Part shown: one piece after another, positions 35,166-44,544 of the stretch
Numbering within the stretch: position 1 is the stretch's first letter
Layout of the letters: every line of letters starts with the position of its first letter
Assembly (NCBI RefSeq): GCF_014269205.2
Contig: NZ_JABWRY020000001.1
Coordinates: forward strand, 2,542,001 to 2,606,000
Direction: 5' to 3'
Origin: Pseudomonas kermanshahensis
GTDB lineage: Bacteria > Pseudomonadota > Gammaproteobacteria > Pseudomonadales > Pseudomonadaceae
DNA length: 64,000 bases
Made by a program: the position numbers and the translations under genes
Notes under the pieces: generated by a model
Told to the model about the DNA's origin: nothing
What the model saw: the letters and a program-made list of their open reading frames with translations, nothing else
Database searches by the model: none

Positions 35166-35690
35166 GTGCCTCGAATCATCACGCCCACCACCCCCGAACA
35201 TGAGATCGATCAGCAGAATGCGAGAATGTTCGGTACCCCGAAAGAGCGGCTGGATTTCTACCGACGCGAAATCCAGTACGAGACCACTATCTTAGCTAAC
35301 CGTACCGATGCCTACCTTGCTGCTCAGTCATTCCTAGTGATCGCGTTCGTGTCATCGATAAGCAACCTGAATCAGGGTTGGGGCGAGATGTTCACGTTGA
35401 TGGTGCCGGCGTTTCTGGCACTGCTGGGTGTGCTGAGCTCACTGAACGCCTGGCCAGGCATCCGTGCTGCCTTCCAGATCATCGAGCACTGGCAACTGAA
35501 GCAGAGCCACCTGCTGCGCAGTGAGCCTATGATGGGGTTGGCCTATGACGAGTCGCCGCTATTCTGCGAAGCTGAAACCTCACAGGCGGGGCACCGCAAG
35601 TCGCTGCTTTTCTCCCTGCGCACGCCCTGGATTTTCCTCGGCTTCTGGGTCTTGCTGGGCACCTATTCGGTGTACATCCAGCTGGCGTGA
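35166..35690 (+). CDS. Membrane protein of unknown function
   Basis: 174 residues with a GTG start and GGAG seven bases upstream. An N-terminal soluble helical part (RLDFYRREIQYETTILANRTDAYLAAQ) is followed by two hydrophobic segments near residues 55-95 and one near the C-terminus (PWIFLGFWVLLGTYSVYIQ). The helix-hairpin layout resembles small RipA/YiaA-like membrane proteins, but no family is assigned. Confidence 0.62.
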   Translation: MPRIITPTTPEHEIDQQNARMFGTPKERLDFYRREIQYETTILANRTDAYLAAQSFLVIAFVSSISNLNQGWGEMFTLMVPAFLALLGVLSSLNAWPGIRAAFQIIEHWQLKQSHLLRSEPMMGLAYDESPLFCEAETSQAGHRKSLLFSLRTPWIFLGFWVLLGTYSVYIQLA

Positions 35691-35747
35691 CCCACGCCCT
35701 CCAGGTGCGCTGAAGCGGCACCGGAGGGCGCGGGTAGAAAGCTTCGC

Positions 35748-36287
35748 TCAGCCTGCCAGCGCCTTGATTAACTGTTCATTGAAAGCCGGAATATCGTCGG
35801 GCTGGCGGCTGGTGATCAGGTGGCCGTCCACCACCACCTGCTCATCCACCCAATCGCCTCCCGCATTGCGAATGTCGTCCTGCAATGTCTTGTAGCTGGT
35901 CATCCGCTTGCCTTTGGCCAAGCCACTGGACACCAGCAGCCAGGCACCGTGACAGATGACGGCCAGCGGCTTGCCAGCCGCGTCATGGCTCTTCACCAGC
36001 TTTTGCGCACCGGGGATCAGGCGGATGGTGTCGGAATTCTGCACGCCACCAGGCAGCACCAATGCGTCGTACAGGTCGAGGGCGGCACCGTCGAACGTCG
36101 CATCAACGGCGAATTCGTCGGCGGGCTTGTCATGGTTCCAGCCATGTACCTTCCCTTCTTTTTCACTCAGAATATCGACCACGGCACCGCTGTTTTCCAA
36201 GGCTTCACGCGGGCCCGTCAGCTCTACCTGCTCGAAGCCATCGGTGACCAGAAAGGCCACGCGCTTGCCGTTCAGTTGTGCACTCAT
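35748..36287 (-). CDS. PfpI/DJ-1 family protein
   Basis: 179 residues. VAFLVTDGFEQVELTGPREALENSGA contains the conserved Glu, and AVICHGAWLLVSSGLAKGKRMTSY contains the nucleophile-elbow cysteine of the PfpI family. Members act as deglycases, glyoxalases or stress proteins; the protease label is historical. GAGGAG precedes the ATG. Position among SDRs and dehydrogenases supports a role in carbonyl stress. Confidence 0.88.
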   Translation of the reverse strand: MSAQLNGKRVAFLVTDGFEQVELTGPREALENSGAVVDILSEKEGKVHGWNHDKPADEFAVDATFDGAALDLYDALVLPGGVQNSDTIRLIPGAQKLVKSHDAAGKPLAVICHGAWLLVSSGLAKGKRMTSYKTLQDDIRNAGGDWVDEQVVVDGHLITSRQPDDIPAFNEQLIKALAG

Positions 36288-36369
36288 CGTTCATCTCCTC
36301 GTACCGATAGACCTGATATAGGGCGGTCACCGGCAGGCAAAGTTCCTGCGCGATGCTGAGTGGTTCAAA

Positions 36370-37698
36370 TCACCGGCGCCGCCGTTGAGTGCGGGTAATG
36401 AATAACCCGGCAATGATGCCGAGGACTGCCGCGCTCACCAACAACGGCTTGTTGTCTTTTCGGTTTCGCCAACCTCCTTCCACGCTGCGTCGGCCACTGG
36501 GTGGCTCGAACAGGTTGCCCGATGAAATAGCTGCAGTGGGACTGTGGCGGAGGCCCCGGCGTGTCAGCCAGCCCGACAGCAGCGGTAGTCCTGGAACCAG
36601 GAAGCTGGCCAGGTGGGCAACGCGGGCGACGGCGCCGACTGTGGTGTGCGCACGAGGGGAAATGGCGCATGCCACCATGGCCTTTGCCACCAACTCCGGG
36701 TCGTAGATCGGCCCAGGCGGGGTGAGGGCGTGGCCGGTGTAGTTGCCGCCATCCCTGAAACCCGGCGTGTCCATGACCGCTGGGTAGATATCGCAGACAT
36801 GGATGTCGGGAAATTCCGTCAACTCTCCCCGCAGCGCGTCGGTCAGGCCTCGCAGGCCGAACTTGCTCGCCGAATAAGCCGCGGCATAGGGCTGGGCTAC
36901 CCAACTGCCTAGTGACAGCGTGTTGATCAGAATGCCGATACCTTGAGCCTTGAAGAAGGGAAGGGTCACGTAGGCGCCGCGTAGGTAACCGACCAGGTCG
37001 GTTTGAATGACCTGTTCATGTGCCTCCAATGGCGTGTCCTCGAAACTGCCGACCGCGCCAACGCCGGCGTTGTTGACCCAGATATCGATCCTTCCATGAC
37101 CAAATACGGCGGCCTGCTCGGCCAGCGCTTGTACCTGTTCACTGCGGGTCACGTCGGTGGTGATTGCCACAGCGTCCGTGCCGCAATCGGTGCACTCGTC
37201 CAACACGTCGAACAGCGCTTCCTCATCGCGCGCCGCCAGCACCAGGCGAGCACCTTTGCAGGCAAACGCATGCGCGGCGGCCCTGCCTATGCCGCTTGAA
37301 GCGCCGGTGATGACCACCACTTTGCCGCGCAAAGGGCCTTTTGTCGGCGCTGGGCCTGATGGCGCTGCTGAGGGCGGGTCTTGCTCGAGCTCTTCGCCCG
37401 CAGACGCCAGGATAGAAGTGGGTTCAATCCTCGAGAGCTCAAGAGCGGAGCCGTCGATCAGCACCAATTTCAAACCCTCGATGGTGCCTGCCACCCGATC
37501 CGGGAAGACAGGCTCGCCTTCCGCATCCAGGCTGTCATAGATGAACGTTGTCCCTTCGAGCCAGCCGACAGCCGTCAGCAGTTCAGGCCCAAGGTAGTAT
37601 TTTCCGTCCAGAAAGAAACCGGGAAATTGATGGGCGCGCTCGACGTTCTCTACGCTGTAGCGTTCGCCTAATTTCATGCCTGTCGCTTGATCAATCAT
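36370..37698 (-). CDS. SDR oxidoreductase with unusual N-terminal domain and C-terminal membrane segment
   Basis: 442 residues. An SDR core starts at about residue 124 (VVVITGASSGIGRAAAHAFA, WVNNAGVGAVG, catalytic YSASKFGLRG). It is preceded by about 120 residues, with GFFLDGKYYLGPELLTAVGW and a Pro/Ala linker, that I do not recognise. The C-terminus has a hydrophobic segment (LLVSAAVLGIIAGLFI) and a basic tail. The usual Pseudomonas homologues start at the SDR core, so this is a fusion or extended form. AAGGGG supports the long start. Confidence 0.82.
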   Translation of the reverse strand: MIDQATGMKLGERYSVENVERAHQFPGFFLDGKYYLGPELLTAVGWLEGTTFIYDSLDAEGEPVFPDRVAGTIEGLKLVLIDGSALELSRIEPTSILASAGEELEQDPPSAAPSGPAPTKGPLRGKVVVITGASSGIGRAAAHAFACKGARLVLAARDEEALFDVLDECTDCGTDAVAITTDVTRSEQVQALAEQAAVFGHGRIDIWVNNAGVGAVGSFEDTPLEAHEQVIQTDLVGYLRGAYVTLPFFKAQGIGILINTLSLGSWVAQPYAAAYSASKFGLRGLTDALRGELTEFPDIHVCDIYPAVMDTPGFRDGGNYTGHALTPPGPIYDPELVAKAMVACAISPRAHTTVGAVARVAHLASFLVPGLPLLSGWLTRRGLRHSPTAAISSGNLFEPPSGRRSVEGGWRNRKDNKPLLVSAAVLGIIAGLFITRTQRRRR

Positions 37699-37731
37699 GT
37701 TGCAACCCCTTATAGGTGGTGCTCAGAAATG

Positions 37732-37963
37732 TCAGCCTTTGCTGTGCTCGTCAGAAGTGGGCCCAGAGCCTCGCTTGATGCCTCGCGGGCCAGCAACGCC
37801 CCAGATGCCCAGTCCAACAAGCGGTAACGCTACGATCAGCAGAGCCCAGGCGGCCTTGACCGCATCCGTCTTGTCGCTCCTGAATACGCTCACGAGCCCA
37901 CAGGTCGATGAGTAAGAGAATTGCCGCCACGGCAATCCAGAAGTAACTGGCGAGACCGTTCAT
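37732..37963 (-). pseudogene. PLDc_N-domain small membrane protein, frameshifted
   Basis: The start MNGLASYFWIAVAAILLLIDLW and, in another frame, VFRSDKTDAVKAAWALLIVALPLVGLGIWGVAGPR together make a complete two-helix PLDc_N protein. The frame changes near 37893-37897, where two bases appear to be missing (or one added) after the tryptophan codon. The ATG has a GAGGAG region upstream. Either the gene is decayed or the sequence has an error at this point. Confidence 0.72.
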
Positions 37964-37976
37964 GACCTTGGCTCCT

Positions 37977-39179
37977 CTACACGTAGTCAGGGCCTAGGGT
38001 ACCCGCCGCAGCGCCTGGCACCAGGATGACCTTGCGGCAGTTATCTTGCTTTTGATCGAACATCTTGTAGCCCATGGCCGCTTCTTCGAGTGCCAGGCGG
38101 TGGGTGACGATTAGTTCCGGTTGCAAGCGTCCTGCTTCGATGTGCTCCAGCAGTTCGGGTAGGTATTTCTGGACATGGGTCTGGCCCATCTTGAAGGTAA
38201 GTCCCTTGTCGAAGGCATCGCCGAACATGAAGGCATGGATAAAGCCGGCGTACACACCCGGGACGCTGACAACGCCGCCCCGTCGCACGGCAGCAATGCT
38301 CTGGCGCAGCGCTTTGCCGCTGCTGCCTTCGATCTTCAGTGCCGTCATCACCGTTTCGGCAGTGCTGCCTTTGGCCTCGAAGCCGACCGCGTCGATTACC
38401 GCGTCAACGCCGCGCATACCTGGCGTCTGACGAATGATGCTGTCTGCAGGATCGTCATCCTGCTCGAAGTTGATGGGTACAACGCCGTAAGCGTCCCGGG
38501 CATATGCCAGGCGGTAATCATTGTCATCGACCATGAAGATAGTCTGGGCACCGAGCATTCGTGCACAGGCGGCACTCAGCAAACCAACTGGCCCGGCGCC
38601 GTAGATAGCCACCGATGAACCCTGGCCAATTTCCGCATTAATGACCGCTTGCCACGCGGTGGGCAGAATATCGGACAGGAAAAGCACCTTGTCATCGGAT
38701 AGGTCAGTAGGGACTTTGAAGGGGCCGACATTAGCTTTGGGTACCCTGACGTAGTCAGCTTGACCGCCAGGGATACCGCCATATAAATGGCTGTATCCAA
38801 ACAGCGCCGCGCCTGGAGGAATGCCCTTCTTATTGATGATTGAGCCGCGCCCAGTGTTGGTGGTTTCGCAGGCGGCAAACAGATCGTGCTGACAGAAGAA
38901 GCAACTGCCGCAGGCGATAACAAAGGGAATCACCACTCGGTCGCCAATCTGTAGATTAGTGACTGCACTTCCGGTGTCCTCGACGATTCCCATGAACTCG
39001 TGGCCGAAGATATCTCCTGCTTCGGTTTCCGGAATCTTGCCTCGATACAGATGTAAGTCGGAACCGCAGATCGCTGTGGCGGTGACCCTAAGGATAATGT
39101 CGTCTGCTTGCGCGATGAGGGGATCAGGGACGTTATCTACCCTGACGTCGTTTGCTCCGTGGTAGGTCAATGCTCTCAT
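37977..39179 (-). CDS. Zinc-dependent alcohol/formaldehyde dehydrogenase (FdhA-like)
   Basis: 400 residues. Catalytic zinc ligands are in [13 protein letters not shown] and [10 protein letters not shown], structural zinc cysteines in [16 protein letters not shown], and the NAD site in [22 protein letters not shown]. The size and insertion pattern match the glutathione-independent formaldehyde dehydrogenase group of zinc MDR enzymes. AGGAG precedes the ATG. It is the first gene of the minus-strand stress block. Confidence 0.87.
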   Translation of the reverse strand: MRALTYHGANDVRVDNVPDPLIAQADDIILRVTATAICGSDLHLYRGKIPETEAGDIFGHEFMGIVEDTGSAVTNLQIGDRVVIPFVIACGSCFFCQHDLFAACETTNTGRGSIINKKGIPPGAALFGYSHLYGGIPGGQADYVRVPKANVGPFKVPTDLSDDKVLFLSDILPTAWQAVINAEIGQGSSVAIYGAGPVGLLSAACARMLGAQTIFMVDDNDYRLAYARDAYGVVPINFEQDDDPADSIIRQTPGMRGVDAVIDAVGFEAKGSTAETVMTALKIEGSSGKALRQSIAAVRRGGVVSVPGVYAGFIHAFMFGDAFDKGLTFKMGQTHVQKYLPELLEHIEAGRLQPELIVTHRLALEEAAMGYKMFDQKQDNCRKVILVPGAAAGTLGPDYV

Positions 39180-39438
39180 GGGTGTCAGCTCCTGCAGCCG
39201 CATATTTCCGTGATAGGTATGCAGGGGAAGCCATGACAGTCGGCAAAGTTCAGACCAACAAGTCCGGTGGTAGTCATTACTGCTTTGAGCGCGGTGACAG
39301 ACCGGACGAGTCACGGTGGCGTGATGTAGAGTCGGCGCTTCTCCCGGCTGCTCAGCGGGGAGGAAGATGAAGTGCGAGCTTGTTATCGGTGTGGGAGAGG
39401 CCCGTGACTGGCAGCGACCGATAGACTAGCGTGACCGC

Positions 39439-39591
39439 TCAACCATCAGATTGCTCCTCTGGCGGAACCTGGCCTTCAGGCCAATCTGGAGCTTCCGACT
39501 CAGGTTGTGGGACAGGTTCCCCAGGATTGTGCGGTATTGGATCAACATACGGATCAAGCGGGAGATTGGTGGGATCCTTTGGGGCGGCCAT
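39439..39591 (-). CDS. Short proline-rich hypothetical protein
   Basis: 50 residues, starting MAAPKDPTNLPLDPYVDP and ending in an acidic, Pro/Glu-rich tail. GAGGT lies nine bases before the ATG. The composition (D-P, E-P and P-Q repeats) is that of small disordered proteins found in Pseudomonas. Function unknown. Confidence 0.5.
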   Translation of the reverse strand: MAAPKDPTNLPLDPYVDPIPHNPGEPVPQPESEAPDWPEGQVPPEEQSDG

Positions 39592-39698
39592 AGCTTTTTA
39601 CCTCATGAGTGGCGTTGGACTTGCTCATCATATTGGGCTGCTGGGCAACGCTCCCGTTCAACCTACTACTACCGCAGTTGGCGGTTCCCCAGAGATGG

Positions 39699-39911
39699 CT
39701 AGGCCGCACGTGTCTCATCGAAATTGAGCAGCGCAGCGTTGGCCTCCCTCACCAGGTGAACCCATTCTCTACGGCGGATGATCCCGGAAGATTCTAGGTC
39801 TTCAGCGCTACGGCACGCCCTCTCATAATCATCCTCACCGAGGGCATCCGTTCTCAGAAATCGGTTACGCCAAGCCAATATTGCAGCAGCACCAATGTTG
39901 CAGCATTCCAC
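39699..39911 (-). CDS. Possible small hypothetical protein
   Basis: 70 residues from a GTG start. The helical sequence with DALGEDDYERACRSAEDLESSGIIRRREWVHLVREANAALL reads like a real protein, but the ribosome site is poor and the family is not recognised. It may be the end of a longer, disrupted gene. Confidence 0.35.
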   Translation of the reverse strand: MECCNIGAAAILAWRNRFLRTDALGEDDYERACRSAEDLESSGIIRRREWVHLVREANAALLNFDETRAA

Positions 39912-40229
39912 GTATAGCTACTCCAGAAATCCGGTCGGTGAGGGGGAGGTGCAAAAGCGGCGGGAGATTACCCCATTCAATGCTCGAGGGCACTGGAAAG
40001 AGATAGTCGGCGGTGGCCACCAAAATGGCATCGCGAGTAAAGGCTATTGCCCATCAATCGGCCTTTGAGATTTTCATCGTGTAGGTGTTGTTGCCGCCGG
40101 ATATCTGGTGAGTCCGGTACCTACCCGTAGCCTCATCCACGCCGCCTCATCAAAGAAAATGAACTTTGGATTGCAGGCATCCTTCCTACAGCAAGATTAA
40201 TGCTAAAGAACTGTAGATTGAGGGTGGCC

Positions 40230-40358
40230 ATGCGGAAGCGCTTTGTTGTCGTTCCCGCTGTCCCTACTGGAAAAGAGTATTTTCCTAGGCGGATTGGCTT
40301 CCCGCGTGCATTGGAAGCGGGCTCGATCTTTATGATACCCAAGAGAAAACGCGGCTGA
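40230..40358 (+). CDS. Possible 42-residue basic protein
   Basis: MRKRFVVVPAVPTGKEYF through IPKRKRG, with a GAGGGTGG sequence just upstream. It is short and basic and matches no family I know, so it is listed only as a possibility. Confidence 0.2.
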   Translation: MRKRFVVVPAVPTGKEYFPRRIGFPRALEAGSIFMIPKRKRG

Positions 40359-40501
40359 TCCTGCGTCTCCCTAAGCGTGCCGACGCTGATTACGAATGCA
40401 CCAACCGCAATAATCCACCCGATACGAATTCAACGGACGCTGCTGGAAGTGTCTGAGGTAGGCTAACAGTTCATTCGAGAGGAGAAGCGCCGACCAGGTG
40501 T

Positions 40502-40730
40502 TTAGCAGGGTGGTGCGTCCATTGGGGGCGGATTACCGGTACGGGTGAAACTCACACAAAATGACGTATCCATTTCGTTCGTGGAATTGACGGCCACATC
40601 GCCGCCATGGGCCTTGGCTATTTCCCGGACGATGAACAAGCCCAGACCTACGCTTCTAAGATCTGTGTCCAGCTCGCTCACTCTTGTCGTCGGCTCAAGG
40701 CTACCCCGATCAGCCTTGCCGCCCAGCTTT
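40502..40730 (-). pseudogene. C-terminal fragment of a sensor histidine kinase
   Basis: The minus strand reads LRSVGLGLFIVREIAKAHGG, the G2-box and following helix of a HATPase_c domain, then DVAVNSTNEMDTSFCVSFTRTG and a stop. The open frame begins just after a TGA about 40 codons upstream of the G box, so the rest of the kinase is absent. Confidence 0.7.
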
Positions 40731-40912
40731 CATATGTAGAGGACGACTGGCGAAGGCAGCACCGCCCTGCTAGCCTGAATCATCGTGTTCAAGAAGCTGT
40801 GTTCAATCATAAATTTACGTAATTTATGGTTCAATATTATATCCGATCATAGGAATCAGCCCAGGCGATCAAGTCGCGATCACCCTTTCGTTCTATGGAA
40901 AGAGGAGCTTCC

Positions 40913-41440
40913 ATGCGAAATATCACTGATATAGAGCCGACTCAGGATTTGTCATCATTCATCGGTACCCACTTCATCTATACGTATGCCAACGGCTGGA
41001 AATATGAATGGTACGCGCGTAATGCGCACACTTGTGACTACCGCATTCATCAGGGGCTAGTCGGCGGACGGTGGGTAACGCATCAAACGATGACCTTGGT
41101 ACAAGTCGGCCCCGGTCTTTTCAAAGTTGATTGGCATGAGCCGACCGGAACCTGTGTGAGCCTTTTGTTCGACGTTGCGCAACGCCGACTTCACGGAACA
41201 ATTTTCTTCCCCCAATGGATTGCTGGAGAAGGGCAACATCCGGAAAAAACAATTTGCTACCAAAATGACTTTATAGAGGACATGAATCGATTTCGAGATG
41301 AGGGGCCAGCGTACCCTTATGTAATTATCAGCGAATTCGCCAAAATAACATTTATGGAGCAGCGCGGAGCCGATAATGATGAAGTTATCAATGCTGCGCC
41401 CGGGCAGCTTCCAGATGGTTTTCTCGATAGGCAAAATTGA
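40913..41440 (+). CDS. padC: Phenolic acid decarboxylase
   Basis: 175 residues with the phenolic acid decarboxylase pattern: SSFIGTHFIYTYANGWKYEWYARN, DYRIHQGLVGGRWVTHQ, FKVDWHEPTGTCVSL, HGTIFFPQWI and TICYQNDFI, closely following Bacillus PadC. It decarboxylates ferulic, p-coumaric and caffeic acids to vinyl phenols without a cofactor. The second ATG at 40913 is chosen because AGAGGAG precedes it. The next gene, on the opposite strand, is an AraC regulator that could control it. Confidence 0.92.
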   Translation: MRNITDIEPTQDLSSFIGTHFIYTYANGWKYEWYARNAHTCDYRIHQGLVGGRWVTHQTMTLVQVGPGLFKVDWHEPTGTCVSLLFDVAQRRLHGTIFFPQWIAGEGQHPEKTICYQNDFIEDMNRFRDEGPAYPYVIISEFAKITFMEQRGADNDEVINAAPGQLPDGFLDRQN

Positions 41441-41556
41441 GTTCTAGTTCGAGTGCTCGTGGCATGCGTTGGGGAGGGCAAATGACCATTCGAGAGTATT
41501 CCCTGGCATGATTTCTCCTGCCCTCCCAGGTTGGCTGGCTTCTCGAAAGCTGAGCC

Positions 41557-42504
41557 TCAAGAAATGCCAGGAGTCTCGGCGGCAGCTCTCTCTGCACTTG
41601 AGCGCAGTTCTGCGATGTCGCGCTTTGGCGGTGTACCGAATTGACGCCCGTACTCGCGGCTAAACTGTGACGGGCTTTCATAGCCGACCTTAAAGGCAGC
41701 GGTAGCGGCATCCAGATGCTCGTTGAGCATCAATCTTTTTGCCTCGTTCAACCTCAGCCATTTCTGGTACTGCAGCGGGCTCATGGCGGTGAGCTGACGG
41801 AAATGCTGATGGAAGGTGGAGAGCCCCATCTGAACCTGGGAGGCCAGCTCGTCCACTCGTAGAGGCGCGGCGTAGTTCAGCTTCATCCAGTCGATGGCCT
41901 TGGCAATTCGATGGCCCTTGCTGCCTACGGAGGCGATATGGCGCAGCAGAGGGGCCTGTTCACTCAACAGCAAGCGATAGTGGATCTCTCGTTGAATCAG
42001 AGGCCAGAGTACTGGTATCGCAACCGGCTCCTCTAGCAGCTGAATCAGACGGGCGAAGCTATCCATCAATTTCGGGCCCAGTTCTCCCACGCCAGCGCTG
42101 GTATGGAAAAACTGACCACTTACAGGAAGACGACCATCTTGCGCAATCAGCTCTGCCAGCGTGCGCAGGTCGAGCTTGAATACCAAACCGAGACACGGTG
42201 ATGCATCGCTGGCCATCGTCACCGCTGAGTTGGCGGGAATGTTCAGCGATGTGACCAGAAAGCGAGTCGTATCGTAGGGGAACACGTCGCTGCCAATGAC
42301 CATTTCCTTGGCGCCCTGCACGACCAGCACGATGCTCGGCTCGATGATGCAGGTCATTGGTGGTGCTGGGGCGTTACGCCTATAGACGCTGAGGTCTGCA
42401 ATGCCTGTCGCGAAATCGCCCGCAGTGGGCGCGTGGGTACCGATCACCCTGCACAGGGTGGCCAGTGGGTTCGTGCTTGCGGGTAGCGTTGTGGTGGCGG
42501 CCAT
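41557..42504 (-). CDS. AraC-family transcriptional regulator
   Basis: 315 residues: an AraC_N (CFA/I-like cupin) domain with CIIEPSIVLVVQGAKEMVIG and FLVTSLNIPANSAV, followed by the two helix-turn-helices (LRVDELASQVQMGLSTFHQHFRQLT and AATAAFKVGYESPSQFSREYGRQFG). The ATG at 42504 (MAATTT) begins the conserved part; a longer start at 42588 cannot be excluded. It converges with padC. Confidence 0.87.
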   Translation of the reverse strand: MAATTTLPASTNPLATLCRVIGTHAPTAGDFATGIADLSVYRRNAPAPPMTCIIEPSIVLVVQGAKEMVIGSDVFPYDTTRFLVTSLNIPANSAVTMASDASPCLGLVFKLDLRTLAELIAQDGRLPVSGQFFHTSAGVGELGPKLMDSFARLIQLLEEPVAIPVLWPLIQREIHYRLLLSEQAPLLRHIASVGSKGHRIAKAIDWMKLNYAAPLRVDELASQVQMGLSTFHQHFRQLTAMSPLQYQKWLRLNEAKRLMLNEHLDAATAAFKVGYESPSQFSREYGRQFGTPPKRDIAELRSSAERAAAETPGIS

Positions 42505-42890
42505 GGTGAGAATTCCGATCATCGTGTGGCAAAACACTACTTCCGCGTCACTCCAGCTGTCCATGTCCGAAGCGTACGGTCTGGACATTTAGGCAAGAAA
42601 ACTACCCATTTACTCTACTGATCCGCCGGCTTACGCGCAGAAGATTAGGGCTAGGCGAGAGGGTCAGTGTTCTTAGCAATGAAGGCCACTCGTTCCCACA
42701 CCGTATGTGAAAAGGACGTGAATGTATCGGGAAAGGGCTATCGCAAACCGCTTGGATGAACCCAAGATGTGTCAGCCGAGTCCAGGCTCTGTGGGTGCTC
42801 GGCAAGCCCTGCTCAATTTCGGCCAACCTTGACTGCCATCGCAGGCGCATTTCGTCCGCACTACCTATGCAGCCGGGCTTTTTCAGAACA

Positions 42891-42906
42891 CTGTATGCGT
42901 ATACAG
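42891..42906. promoter_or_regulatory. LexA (SOS) box
   Basis: CTGTATGCGTATACAG fits the CTG-N10-CAG consensus with near-perfect dyad symmetry. It lies 17 bases before the next start codon, where LexA would block transcription. Confidence 0.7.
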
Positions 42907-42923
42907 TAAAAGGGGATGCCATC

Positions 42924-43154
42924 ATGACAGGCACCAATCTGCCGGTAATGTCGATCCAAGAGTGGCGGCAGCTGCTCAACGATACCGAGGCCTTACTCCT
43001 CGCACCTAAGAAACATCACAGGGAGCTTCTGCATCACGCCTATGCGCTACGTGATACGCACGACGTAGACTCAGGAACCTTGGCCGATATGCTGGAGCTT
43101 GCGGACGAAGCATTGATATACGCCCACTCCGTCCAAGCTGATCAGCATTGGTAG
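42924..43154 (+). CDS. Small protein, probably SOS-regulated
   Basis: 76 residues, mostly helical, with His-rich sequence (KKHHRELLHHAYALRDTHDV) and an acidic C-terminal half. AGGGGA precedes the ATG and a LexA box overlaps the presumed promoter. No family recognised; no membrane segment or signal peptide. The regulatory site suggests a role in the DNA damage response. Confidence 0.7.
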   Translation: MTGTNLPVMSIQEWRQLLNDTEALLLAPKKHHRELLHHAYALRDTHDVDSGTLADMLELADEALIYAHSVQADQHW

Positions 43155-43213
43155 GCTAATTACACGCATGGGTGGGATGGTGTCGTGTGGGATAGCAATG
43201 GCGAAAATGTGGT

Positions 43214-43882
43214 CTAGCGGTTGCGTAAGGTATTCAGTGCAGGTGACCAGACGTTATGTCCGCAGCGTTCACACACGACTGAGTCTTGAGGTTCATGGAA
43301 GGTTGGGAAGCCGCAGCTGACGCAACAATGTAGGCCCGCGTTCGGCGGTGCCAGGTACTCTGGACGATGTTCAACTGGCAGCACCGATAGCCCATGCCGG
43401 GTGTCATCTGGCCCATAGAAGTACAGACTGATATCGCCATCGGTTTCAAATAGGCCGAGTCCAACTTGGCCAAGATGCTCCACGCCTTGTTGGCGCAGTT
43501 CCATGAAGAGCTCGTTGGATGAGATGTTCAAATTTCGCAGCGAATGGATCTCGTACATTCCGTCCTTTACGACCGTGATGGGCAACCCATCGATCCACGC
43601 CTCGCATGTTCTGCTGCGCCTCATCATGTAAACAGTCCCGCGATAAAGCAGAAGAAGCGTGAGGAAAACCAACGCGACCGGGAGGAGGGGTACATCTTCG
43701 TAAAACGTCACGTCGCCTGCGGCTGAGCCCAAGGTGAGGATCACCACGAGCTCGAATCGAGACAGCTGCCTTATTCCACGCCGACCACTGAATTTCAGAA
43801 AGAAGAACACTGCTAGAAACGCCGCTGAAACACGAAGGGCGACCTCAAAGAGAAAGGTCAGTGGGAACTCGCCAATGAGCAT
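43214..43882 (-). CDS. DUF421 membrane protein with C-terminal zinc ribbon
   Basis: 222 residues. Three membrane segments (VALRVSAAFLAVFFFLKFSGRRG, FELVVILTLGSAAGDV, LLPVALVFLTLLLLYRG) precede the DUF421 domain with WIDGLPITVVKDGMYEI and LRQQGVEHLGQVGLGLFETDG. A final CCVSCG...CERCGHN zinc ribbon is present, which the DUF421 protein near 32.5 kb lacks. It has no obvious operon partner. Confidence 0.82.
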   Translation of the reverse strand: MLIGEFPLTFLFEVALRVSAAFLAVFFFLKFSGRRGIRQLSRFELVVILTLGSAAGDVTFYEDVPLLPVALVFLTLLLLYRGTVYMMRRSRTCEAWIDGLPITVVKDGMYEIHSLRNLNISSNELFMELRQQGVEHLGQVGLGLFETDGDISLYFYGPDDTRHGLSVLPVEHRPEYLAPPNAGLHCCVSCGFPTFHEPQDSVVCERCGHNVWSPALNTLRNR

Positions 43883-44544
43883 CCTTTGCAGATCAAATGA
43901 AACTTTTGCTGAGTTTCAACTGCCTCCTGTTGCCGGGAGGGATCCAACCTGAGCGAGCACCTAGTGCTCGAAATCATAACCAAGGTGCTCTATTCGGGTA
44001 CCGCGTGATAAGTGACCCAGAGCGCTTCGCTCACCGCCAAAAATCTACCAACAACTCGAAAGCCGGCGAAACCAGGAAACGTTTGACTAATAGCTCAAAC
44101 GCTGGCCTCTGGGGCTAAATTTGGATGATCAAACCAACTATTTCACTTGGTATCCGACGCTCATCTCGCGCCTGAAATAGAGGGCCAATGAGCCATCGGA
44201 GCAATGTTCCGCCTGCTCCTCATGAATAGCCAACACCGAGCGCGTGGTTGGGTAACTCAAAAATCATCTGTTTGGATCGTATCGAGCAATAGCTTGACAT
44301 GGCGTTCGTAGATATAAATTTCTGATATCCCACATAATAATAAAACCTCATCGGACATCGAACTCATAGAAATTTTTTTGCGCGTAGAGCTGAATAAACG
44401 CAAAAAAATTCCAACAGCGCTGAGTAAATCGTGCTTTTTTAAGTCCCTCCATCATCTATTATTCTCAGCACCAATCATGCACTCGTTCTCTGATGACACT
44501 TTGTCCTTGATTGTAAATTCTTAAAATTACCAAGGAGATATTGA
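43883..44544. other. Intergenic region upstream of the ammonia-lyase gene
   Basis: About 660 bases, becoming AT-rich towards the right. It must hold the promoters of the DUF421 gene (leftward) and the ammonia-lyase gene (rightward). I see no convincing small gene or clear operator; the shift in composition marks the start of a different gene block. Confidence 0.4.

Larger units (their letters stand above)
39180..40912. other. Sparse region with small genes and decayed fragments
   Basis: About 1.7 kb with no full-length recognisable gene. It contains a short proline-rich gene (39439-39591), a possible 70-residue minus-strand gene, a possible 42-residue gene, and the end of a histidine kinase. 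The mix of short fragments suggests an insertion and deletion hot spot between the stress block and the padC region. Confidence 0.5.
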
